5,130 bases of DNA from UBA10003 sp964365025 (GTDB taxonomy: Bacteria; Patescibacteriota; Patescibacteriia; Magasanikbacterales; UBA10003), in assembly GCA_964365025.1 (NCBI GenBank), contig CAYIOJ010000051.1, positions 1-5,130 on the forward strand, written 5' to 3'. The notes under the pieces are model-generated. The model did not search any database. It had not been told where the DNA came from and saw only the letters and a list, made by a program, of their open reading frames with translations. Shown here piece by piece: positions 1-5,094 of this stretch. Both the position numbers and the translations under genes were made by a program. The first letter of the stretch is position 1. Every line of letters begins with the position of its first letter.

Positions 1-70
1 CGGTAGTCTCAGCTGGTAGAGCGCCTCGTTTGCAACGAGGAGGTCAGGGGTTCGAATCCCCTCCGGTCCA
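1..70 (+). tRNA. tRNA-Ala(TGC), 5' end cut by the window edge
   Basis: Decodes alanine GCN codons. The anticodon stem CCTCG/CGAGG (24-28/36-40) encloses loop TTTGCAA with anticodon TGC at 31-33. The T-arm AGGGG-TTCGAAT-CCCCT (46-62) is canonical. The 3' acceptor strand CCGGTCC (63-69) is followed by discriminator A70, and CCA is not encoded. By pairing, the window starts at tRNA position 5, so about four bases are missing. The acceptor base at tRNA position 70 is T, as expected for the alanine G3:U70 identity pair, although G3 itself lies outside the window. Odd point: the 5' D-stem reads GTCTC against GAGC, one base (T, near position 7) more than the usual GCTC/GAGC. It may form an operon with the tRNA-Phe locus downstream. 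Confidence 0.93.
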
Positions 71-113
71 TAACCGGTCCCAAAACAGAGCTAGCCGAGG
101 TAGCTCAGTGGTA

Positions 114-133
114 CCTGCCTGCCGGCAGGCAGG
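114..133. repeat. Perfect 20-bp palindrome inserted in the tRNA-Phe half copy
   Basis: CCTGCCTGCCGGCAGGCAGG is a perfect inverted repeat (114-123 against 124-133). It sits in the D-loop of the half tRNA, between GTGGTA and GAGCG, as a clean 20-base addition relative to the intact copy and with no target-site duplication. As RNA it could fold into a GC-rich hairpin just upstream of the AAGGA site of the nuclease gene. From memory, this palindrome recurs in CPR-type genomes, where it reads as L-P-A-G-R-Q-A in many predicted proteins. That recollection was not checked here. Confidence 0.85.
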
Positions 134-138
134 GAGCG

Positions 139-143
139 AAGGA
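139..143 (+). promoter_or_regulatory. Ribosome binding site for the GIY-YIG gene, made from the tRNA anticodon stem
   Basis: AAGGA at 139-143, followed by 8 nt and then ATG at 152, is a well-placed Shine-Dalgarno site. It supports the 152 start. The same five bases are the 5' anticodon stem of tRNA-Phe (413-417 in the intact copy), so the signal is borrowed from tRNA sequence. The large genes of this window show no comparable site. Confidence 0.6.
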
Positions 144-151
144 CTGAAAAT

Positions 152-397
152 ATGCATTATGTATATGTAATCAAAAGCCAAAAAGATGGCAGATTATATG
201 TAGGAATGACGACTAATCTCGAACAAAGAATTAAAGAGCATAATGCCGGCTACCAATTTTCAACTAAAGATTACAAACCATGGACACTAGTACATTTTAG
301 GACTTTTCCGACTCGCCAGGAAGCGCGAATAATGGAAAAATATTTTAAATCCGGCTACGGAAAAGAGCATTTAAGAACAATAATTGAGCCGAGGTAG
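152..397 (+). CDS. Small free-standing GIY-YIG nuclease-domain protein
   Basis: An 81-aa protein made of little more than one GIY-YIG domain, like the UPF0213/YhbQ-type family common in small bacterial genomes. The GIY motif appears as Y3-V-Y5 and the YIG motif as Y16-V-G18. Arg26 and His30 lie in the following helix (N-L-E-Q-R-I-K-E-H-N), and Glu62 in the A-x-x-x-E-K-Y-F-K-S segment fits the metal-binding glutamate, so the active site looks complete. The family includes homing endonucleases and the UvrC N-terminal domain; the role of the small members is poorly known. ATG follows directly on the half tRNA-Phe and is preceded by AAGGA. The last three residues, E-P-R, and the TAG stop overlap the first ten bases of the intact tRNA-Phe (388-397). 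No own promoter is visible, so expression probably depends on the upstream tRNA promoter. Target-site choice at tRNA-Phe is inference. Confidence 0.9.
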   Translation: MHYVYVIKSQKDGRLYVGMTTNLEQRIKEHNAGYQFSTKDYKPWTLVHFRTFPTRQEARIMEKYFKSGYGKEHLRTIIEPR

Positions 398-459
398 CTC
401 AGTGGTAGAGCGAAGGACTGAAAATCCTTGCGTCGAGAGTCCGATTCTCTCCCTCGGCA
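388..459 (+). tRNA. tRNA-Phe(GAA), intact
   Basis: A complete 72-nt cloverleaf. Acceptor GCCGAGG pairs with CCTCGGC (452-458), the D-stem is GCTC/GAGC, and anticodon stem AAGGA/TCCTT encloses loop CTGAAAA with anticodon GAA at 420-422. The T-stem GAGAG/CTCTC is followed by discriminator A459, and CCA is not encoded. Odd point: the T-loop reads TCCGATT, with C instead of the nearly universal T at tRNA position 55, the site normally converted to pseudouridine. The 5' end overlaps the last codons and stop of the nuclease gene, so RNase P processing would cut through the end of that mRNA. A terminator follows 4 nt downstream. Confidence 0.96.
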
Positions 460-463
460 AATT

Positions 464-498
464 AAAAACTCCGTATTGAAACGGGGTTTTTGATTTTT
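464..498 (+). terminator. Rho-independent terminator after tRNA-Phe
   Basis: An 11-bp stem, AAAAACTCCGT (464-474) with ACGGGGTTTTT (481-491), contains one T-G pair and a 6-nt loop. It is followed by GATTTTT, giving a T-rich 3' side. Its position 4 nt after the tRNA and ahead of the typA promoter fits the end of the tRNA unit. Confidence 0.8.
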
Positions 499-511
499 AT
501 ATCGCACACAT

Positions 512-540
512 TTGACACTTTACCTTATTCCTGCTATAAT
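512..540 (+). promoter_or_regulatory. Consensus extended -10 promoter for typA
   Basis: TTGACA (512-517) and TATAAT (535-540) are separated by exactly 17 bp. TGC at 532-534 directly before the -10 adds an extended -10 element. All 12 hexamer bases match the sigma-70/SigA consensus. Transcription would start near 547, leaving a leader of about 18 nt before the typA ATG. Confidence 0.88.
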
Positions 541-564
541 TAACGCTTATAGTCCATTTATATT

Positions 565-2373
565 ATGCTAAACATCCGCAATGTCGCCATTATCGCCCAT
601 GTTGACCACGGCAAAACCACGCTAGTGGATGCTTTGTTGCGCCAATCCAACACCAAAATGCGCAAAGATTCGGCCAGTGAATTGATCATGGACAGCAATG
701 AATTGGAGCGCGAACGCGGCATCACCATCTTTTCCAAAAACGCCGCGGTGGAATGGAATGGCGCTAAAATCAATATCATTGACACGCCGGGCCACGCTGA
801 TTTTGGCGGCGAGGTGGAGCGCGTTTTAAAAATGGCGGATGGCTGTTTGCTGTTGGTGGATGCCAAAGAAGGGCCCATGCCCCAAACCAGATTTGTTTTG
901 AAAAAGGCCTTGGAAATGAATTTGAAAATAATCGTGGTAATCAATAAAATTGACAAGCCGGAAGCGCGCGTGAATTACGCTTTGGACAAAACTTTTGATT
1001 TATTCGTGGAATTGGGCGCGAGCGATGAAGCCACGGACTTCCCGGTCATCTACGCCTCGGCCAAAAAGGGACTGGCCGGACTGGAACCAAATTTGGCCAA
1101 AATGAAAAACATCAATCCGATTTTTGAAACTATTCTCCAACAGGTGCCGGCTCCTTCCGGCAATCCACAGGCGCCTCTGCAAATGCTGGTTACCTCTGTT
1201 TTTTATGATGATTTCAAAGGACGCATTGCCACCGGCCGCATTTACAATGGCAATCTATCTGCCAAACAAGAAGTCATGCACATCAATCGCAAAGGACAAA
1301 TGACCAAAGCCCGCTTGACTACGCTCATGATTTTTCAGGGGCTCGGCCGCGCGGAAACAGACGAGGTGCAATGCGGAGATATTTTAGCCATTGCCGGATT
1401 GCCTGACATCAATATCGGGGAAACTATTGCTGATGTGGAAACGCCCGTTGCCCTGCCGCTTTTAAACATTGAAGAACCAACAGTAAAAATGACTTTTGCC
1501 GTGAATGATTCTCCGTTTGCCGGACAAGAAGGCGAATACAGCACTTCGCGCCAACTGCAGGAACGATTGCAAAAAGAATTGGAAACAGACATGGCTTTGG
1601 CTGTGGAAGAAAATCCGGCCGGCGGCTGGACAGTGTCGGGCCGCGGTGAATTGCATTTGGCGATTTTGATTGAAAGGATGCGCCGCGAGGGCTATGAACT
1701 GCAGGTCTCTCGTCCACAAGTAATTATCAAAGAAATTGACGGCAAAAAATTGACTCCTTATGAACGAGTATATATTGAAGTACCCGAAGCCTCGTCCGGT
1801 ATCGTGATTCAAAAACTGGGCAGTCGCAAGGGCGAACTGCAAGAAATGCGCGCGGAAAATAAAATTGTTTTTATGGAATTTATTATCCCCACTCGCGGAC
1901 TGTTTGGCTATCGCTCGGAATTTATGACTGACAGCCGCGGCCTGGGAATTATCAACACTAATTTCCACGCCTACCAGCTTGATCCGGGCAACTGGCGCGA
2001 ACGCGACCAAGGGTCGCTCGTAGCGCACGAAACCGGCACGACCAATCTCTACGGTATGGTAAATGTGCAAGACCGCGGCATATTATTCATCGGCCCGGGG
2101 ATGGAAGTATACAAAGGACAAGTGGTGGGGCAAAACTCCCGCGCCGGTGATTTGAGCATTAATGTTTGCAAAGCCAAAGAACTTTCCAACATGCGCTCCA
2201 AAGGCGACGGCCCCATGCAACATTTTAATACTCCCCAGACCATGGATTTGGAAGATTCGCTGGAATACATCGGCGATGATGAATTGGTGGAAATCACGCC
2301 CCAATCCGTGCGCATCAGAAAAATCATTTTGGATGAAAACGAGAAAAAGAGGATTGAAAAGAGCGGAAAATAA
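565..2373 (+). CDS. typA: TypA/BipA translational GTPase
   Basis: Ribosome-associated GTPase of the EF-G/LepA superfamily, acting in the cytoplasm and linked in other bacteria to 50S assembly and stress or cold adaptation. The 602 aa match the usual full length (about 607 in E. coli). The G domain has all signatures: G1 A11-H-V-D-H-G-K-T18, G2 R-E-R-G-I-T (Thr54), G3 D73-T-P-G-H77, G4 N127-K-I-D130 and G5 S165-A-K167. Domain II follows from about residue 200. The EF-G-like domain III carries G-R-G-E-L-H-L at 359-365. The BipA-specific C-terminal domain includes N542-M-R-S-K-G-D548 and the D-D-E-L-V-E-I-T-P stretch that separates TypA from EF-G and LepA. ATG 565 is chosen because the conserved N-terminus begins there, although no Shine-Dalgarno site precedes it. 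It has its own promoter and terminator, so it is likely monocistronic. Confidence 0.98.
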   Translation: MLNIRNVAIIAHVDHGKTTLVDALLRQSNTKMRKDSASELIMDSNELERERGITIFSKNAAVEWNGAKINIIDTPGHADFGGEVERVLKMADGCLLLVDAKEGPMPQTRFVLKKALEMNLKIIVVINKIDKPEARVNYALDKTFDLFVELGASDEATDFPVIYASAKKGLAGLEPNLAKMKNINPIFETILQQVPAPSGNPQAPLQMLVTSVFYDDFKGRIATGRIYNGNLSAKQEVMHINRKGQMTKARLTTLMIFQGLGRAETDEVQCGDILAIAGLPDINIGETIADVETPVALPLLNIEEPTVKMTFAVNDSPFAGQEGEYSTSRQLQERLQKELETDMALAVEENPAGGWTVSGRGELHLAILIERMRREGYELQVSRPQVIIKEIDGKKLTPYERVYIEVPEASSGIVIQKLGSRKGELQEMRAENKIVFMEFIIPTRGLFGYRSEFMTDSRGLGIINTNFHAYQLDPGNWRERDQGSLVAHETGTTNLYGMVNVQDRGILFIGPGMEVYKGQVVGQNSRAGDLSINVCKAKELSNMRSKGDGPMQHFNTPQTMDLEDSLEYIGDDELVEITPQSVRIRKIILDENEKKRIEKSGK

Positions 2374-2375
2374 TT

Positions 2376-2422
2376 TAAAAACAAATAGAGGCGGGCTAAA
2401 CGCTCACCTCTATTTGTTTTTA
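2376..2422 (+). terminator. Strong terminator hairpin after typA
   Basis: A 16-bp uninterrupted stem (2376-2391 with 2407-2422) encloses a 15-nt loop and starts 2 nt after the typA stop. The 3' arm ends in GTTTTTA and the 5' arm begins with an A-tract, so it could stop transcription in both directions. The distal arm overlaps the -35 region of the putative polX promoter. Confidence 0.82.
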
Positions 2423-2442
2423 TCGCCTAAAAATGTTAAAAT
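2414..2442 (+). promoter_or_regulatory. Putative extended -10 promoter for polX
   Basis: TAAAAT (2437-2442) is preceded by TGT (2434-2436), forming an extended -10 box. A weak -35, TTGTTT (2414-2419), lies 17 bp upstream, inside the 3' arm of the typA terminator. Transcription would start about 2449-2450, only 2-3 nt before the polX ATG, giving a nearly leaderless mRNA. The match is reasonable but not decisive. Confidence 0.5.
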
Positions 2443-2451
2443 AGGCCTATT

Positions 2452-4173
2452 ATGAATGAACAAGTTGCCAAAATTTTTAATGAAATCGCCTTTATTCTGG
2501 AAGGATTAAATGTGCCGTTCAAACCGCGCGCTTATGCCAAAGCGGCTGAGACAATTTTGGCTTTGGATAAAAATGTTGAAGAAATTTATCGAATTGACGG
2601 ATTGGCTGGTTTAAAACAAATTCCAAACATTGGCCAAAATTTGGCCGAGCATATCGCAGAATATATCAAAACCGACCGACTCCAAGAATATGAAACATTG
2701 AAAAAGACATTGCCGGTGAATATTGAAGAATTATCAGCCATTGAGGGCTTGGGGCCGAAAAAAGTGAAAATACTATATGAAAAATTAAAAATAAAAAACG
2801 CGGCGGATTTGACTAAAGCGATCGCCGCTCACAAAATTGCCAAGCTGGAACATTTCGGAGAGCAGAGCGAAAAAAATATTCAGCGCGGATTAAATTTTTT
2901 ATCAACCAACACCGGCCGGATTCCTCTGGGATATATTTTGCCTTTAGCGCGCGAAATTGAACAAAAATTGAGTAGAGTATCGGGCGTAAAAAAAGTAATA
3001 ATCGCCGGCTCAATCAGGCGCTGGCAAGAAACTATCGGCGACATTGATATTTTAGCGATTTCCGACCAGCCAAAAAAAATAATGGTGGCGTTGGCGGCGC
3101 TGCCGGAAGTACAAAATATTTTGAGTCATGGCCAGACTCGTTCGTCCGCGCGACTAAAAATCGGCCTGGACGCGGACTTGCGCGTAGTGGCGCCACAATC
3201 TTTTGGCGCGGCTCTGCAATATTTTACCGGCGACAAAAATCACAATATTAAAATTCGCGAGATAGCTATTAAAAAAGGATTAAAATTAAATGAATACGGA
3301 TTGTGGCGCAAAGGAAAAAATATCGCCTGCGAAACTGAAGAAGAAATCTATGCCGCGCTGGGACTGGATTACATTGAACCGGAACTGCGCGCTGACTCGG
3401 ATGAAATCTCCGCGGCTCAAAAACATCAATTGCCCAAACTAATCCCTTACGGCTCGCTCCAGGGAGACCTGCAAACGCAAACCAATTGGTCGGACGGCGA
3501 ATATTCAATTGAAGCCATGGCGCGCGCGGCCAGGGAGGCGGGATTAAAATACATTGCCATTACCGATCACACCAAAACACTGGGCATCGCGCAGGGCTTG
3601 AATGAAAAACAACTAGTGAAACAAGGTCAAGAAATTGACGCGCTGAACGCTAAATTAAAAAAAGCCAAAATAAATTTTCAAATTTTATCAAGCGCGGAAA
3701 TCAATATCAAGAAAGATGGAACATTAGATATTGATGACGCGGCGTTGAAAAAATTGGACATCGTGAGCGTGGCCGTGCACTCGGCTTTTCGTTTAAGCAA
3801 AGATGAACAAACTAAAAGAATCATTCGCGCGATTGAACATCCGCTCGTGAATATTTTATTTCACCCCACCGGCCGCTTGATCAACCGTCGCGAGCCGTAC
3901 GAACTGGATTTGGAAGCAATTATCAAAGCCGCGGCCGCGAACCGCGTGGCTCTTGAATTAGATTGCTTTCCTGATAGAATGGATTTAAAAGATACTTATG
4001 TGCGGCAGGCCATTGCTCAAGGCGTTAAAATCGCCATTGACACCGACGCTCACCATCCGGAGCATTTTAAATTTCTGGAATTGGGCGTAGGTACAGCCCG
4101 ACGCGGCTGGGCGACTAAAAACGATGTCATAAACACCTGGCCGGTGGAAAAATTATTATCATGGGCCAAATAA
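2452..4173 (+). CDS. polX: DNA polymerase X with C-terminal PHP domain
   Basis: Bacterial family X DNA polymerase for gap filling in base-excision repair, 573 aa (B. subtilis PolX is about 570). The N-terminal 8-kDa region carries helix-hairpin-helix motifs near residues 56-65 (Q-I-P-N-I-G) and 95-105 (I-E-G-L-G-P-K-K). The palm shows A185-G-S-I-R-R190, the catalytic pair D197-I-D199 and the third aspartate D242 (D-A-D-L-R). The nucleotide-binding region ends in G-L-K-L-N-E-Y-G-L. The PHP domain (about 333-560) keeps S-D-G (347-349), T-D-H-T, A-E-I, V-H-S, H-P-T-G-R and T-D-A-H. However, its first metal motif reads D-L-Q341-T-Q343-T instead of D-L-H-x-H-T, so the usual 3'-5' exonuclease or related activity may be altered or absent. 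There is no Shine-Dalgarno site; the start fits the family N-terminus. Its end overlaps the phosphatase gene by 13 nt. Confidence 0.96.
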   Translation: MNEQVAKIFNEIAFILEGLNVPFKPRAYAKAAETILALDKNVEEIYRIDGLAGLKQIPNIGQNLAEHIAEYIKTDRLQEYETLKKTLPVNIEELSAIEGLGPKKVKILYEKLKIKNAADLTKAIAAHKIAKLEHFGEQSEKNIQRGLNFLSTNTGRIPLGYILPLAREIEQKLSRVSGVKKVIIAGSIRRWQETIGDIDILAISDQPKKIMVALAALPEVQNILSHGQTRSSARLKIGLDADLRVVAPQSFGAALQYFTGDKNHNIKIREIAIKKGLKLNEYGLWRKGKNIACETEEEIYAALGLDYIEPELRADSDEISAAQKHQLPKLIPYGSLQGDLQTQTNWSDGEYSIEAMARAAREAGLKYIAITDHTKTLGIAQGLNEKQLVKQGQEIDALNAKLKKAKINFQILSSAEINIKKDGTLDIDDAALKKLDIVSVAVHSAFRLSKDEQTKRIIRAIEHPLVNILFHPTGRLINRREPYELDLEAIIKAAAANRVALELDCFPDRMDLKDTYVRQAIAQGVKIAIDTDAHHPEHFKFLELGVGTARRGWATKNDVINTWPVEKLLSWAK

Positions 4174-4949
4174 CTATGCATAACGGTGAAAAAAGCGGAG
4201 CAGATTTGAGAGACATCAAATCTCATGTCATTGAATACGCGGCTTTAAGCGAAGCCAAGCCGGAAAAAAGCGCGAGAATCAATCAAGACAGCCATTTAGA
4301 ATATCAAAAAGATAATTTATTTGTAGCTGTCGTGGCTGATGGCATCGGCGGAGAGGCGGGCGGAGAGATTGCTTCTCAATTAACAATCGCCGCGAGTAAA
4401 GAAGTCGCGGACAGAGCACTACAAACACAACCTCTCAATGATGTTTTAAACGAAATGATGCAAACAAGCGATACTGATATTCATGATGTTCAGAAACACG
4501 ACCTGCAATATCAAAAAATGGGAACGACTTTCGCGGGCCTGGCTATTCGCGGCAATGAATTTGCTTGCGCTAATGTTGGCGATTCCAGAATTTATCGCAA
4601 AAGGGGCCGAACCTGGGGATGCCTTTCAGAAGATCATACCGTGGGGGCCGAGATGCTCAAAAAGGGGGCATTACCAGAAAGAGCCGCCAAAGAAAATCAT
4701 GTTATTACCCAAGCAATTGGTTATGGATCAAAAGGATTAAAGCCGTACGAACACCGGTTGCCCATAAAATCAGGAGAAATTTTCTTACTGACGAGCGACG
4801 GCATCCATACCAGATTGACGGATCAAGAATTATTTGATTTAATTGACGAGCAAGATTCAGCCGAAACCATCGCGCAAAAAATAATGGCCGCGGCCAAAAC
4901 AAAAGGATTGTTTGACGACGCGACCGTGGTGGTGGTGAAAGTAAAATAA
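4161..4949 (+). CDS. PP2C-family (PPM) serine/threonine protein phosphatase
   Basis: A 262-aa single-domain Mn/Mg-dependent phosphatase resembling bacterial Stp/PrpC, probably cytosolic since no signal peptide or membrane segment is visible. Motifs in order are R39-x-N-Q-D43, A59-D60-G-I-G-G64 (metal aspartate and glycine), G121-T-T, N138-V-G-D-S-R143, E157-D-H-T160, S212-D213-G214 and D252-D-A-T255, where most relatives have D-N-x-T. The metal-binding aspartates are all present, so it should be active. Such enzymes usually reverse Hanks-type kinases, but no kinase is in the window. ATG 4161 overlaps the polX end by 13 nt, which suggests translational coupling. ATG 4176, 2 nt after the polX stop, and TTG 4206 behind a GGAG are alternatives. 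No convincing Shine-Dalgarno site decides between the two ATGs, and the residues affected lie before the first motif. Confidence 0.93.
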   Translation: MGQITMHNGEKSGADLRDIKSHVIEYAALSEAKPEKSARINQDSHLEYQKDNLFVAVVADGIGGEAGGEIASQLTIAASKEVADRALQTQPLNDVLNEMMQTSDTDIHDVQKHDLQYQKMGTTFAGLAIRGNEFACANVGDSRIYRKRGRTWGCLSEDHTVGAEMLKKGALPERAAKENHVITQAIGYGSKGLKPYEHRLPIKSGEIFLLTSDGIHTRLTDQELFDLIDEQDSAETIAQKIMAAAKTKGLFDDATVVVVKVK

Positions 4950-4962
4950 AGAATCAAAATTA

Positions 4963-5048
4963 GCCCGGGTGGAGAAATTGGTAAACTCAAGACACTTAAA
5001 ATGTCTCGCCCACAAGGCTTGCGGGTTCGAGTCCCGCCCCGGGCACCA
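4963..5048 (+). tRNA. tRNA-Leu(TAA), with encoded CCA
   Basis: A class II tRNA with a long variable arm. Acceptor GCCCGGG (4963-4969) pairs with CCCGGGC (5038-5044). The D-stem is GAG/CTC, and anticodon stem AGACA/TGTCT encloses loop CTTAAAA with anticodon TAA at 4997-4999, reading UUA and UUG. The variable arm (5007-5020) has a GCC/GGC stem, and the T-arm is GCGGG-TTCGAGT-CCCGC. Discriminator A5045 is followed by CCA (5046-5048), unlike the other two tRNAs here. It starts 13 nt after the phosphatase stop with no clear promoter between (only TAAAAT at 4942-4947, without a good -35), so it may be processed from the polX-phosphatase transcript. Confidence 0.96.
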
Positions 5049-5075
5049 CGTAGGAAATTGCAAGTTTTAAAGGTT

Positions 5076-5094
5076 CGCCTCGCTTCGCTCGGCG
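5076..5094. other. Imperfect GC-rich hairpin in the terminal noncoding stretch
   Basis: CGCC (5076-5079) can pair with GGCG (5091-5094), and GC/GC inside (5082-5083 with 5087-5088) gives a small inner stem, separated by a TC/TC mismatch. No T-run follows, so a rho-independent terminator is doubtful. The remaining bases from 5049 to the window end show no gene I can support. Confidence 0.35.

Larger units (their letters stand above)
94..151 (+). pseudogene. tRNA-Phe 5'-half copy, interrupted by a palindrome
   Basis: When the 20 bases at 114-133 are removed, this stretch is identical in 38 of 38 positions to the first 38 bases of the intact tRNA-Phe at 388-425. It includes the acceptor 5' strand GCCGAGG, the D-arm, the 5' anticodon stem and the whole anticodon loop with GAA. 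It stops after the first base of the 3' anticodon stem, where the nuclease start codon begins. It lacks the 3' anticodon stem, the T-arm and the acceptor 3' strand, so it cannot make a tRNA. Similarity starts exactly at tRNA base 1, apart from one chance matching A before it. It lies 23 nt after tRNA-Ala, so the ancestral order was probably tRNA-Ala then tRNA-Phe, with the intact gene later displaced by the insertion. Confidence 0.88.
94..425 (+). mobile_element. Candidate tRNA-Phe-targeting GIY-YIG element bounded by 38-nt direct repeats
   Basis: Two identical 38-nt copies of the tRNA-Phe 5' half (94-151, minus the palindrome, and 388-425) flank a 236-nt unit that is almost entirely the GIY-YIG coding sequence. 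The right-hand copy belongs to a complete tRNA-Phe, so the insertion left the host with a working gene, as many tRNA-targeting elements do. No integrase, transposase, terminal inverted repeat or room for an intron core is visible. Mobility is inferred from the structure and the nuclease. A local duplication next to a resident gene, or a misassembly across repeated tRNA sequence, would also give this pattern. Confidence 0.5.

Noticed and set aside
94..425. A group I intron in tRNA-Phe
   Set aside because: The insertion point resembles that of anticodon-loop introns, but the unit is almost fully coding and leaves no space for an intron core. The tRNA 5' half is also repeated downstream, so no splicing is needed.
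94..425. A CRISPR array
   Set aside because: There are only two repeat copies, both are tRNA sequence, and the interval is a gene rather than a spacer.
1462..2070. A 202-codon minus-strand open frame inside typA
   Set aside because: It is antisense to the conserved typA coding sequence, shows no recognisable domain and has no promoter or ribosome binding site. The same holds for the other antisense frames under typA and polX.
2162..2455. A 97-codon + strand frame crossing the typA end and its terminator
   Set aside because: It is a shifted-frame reading of the conserved typA C-terminus, and its tail translates the terminator hairpin.
4912..4947. A promoter for tRNA-Leu (TTGACG at 4912, TAAAAT at 4942)
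   Set aside because: The spacing is 24 bp, too long for a sigma-70-type promoter, and TAAAAT has no other acceptable -35.
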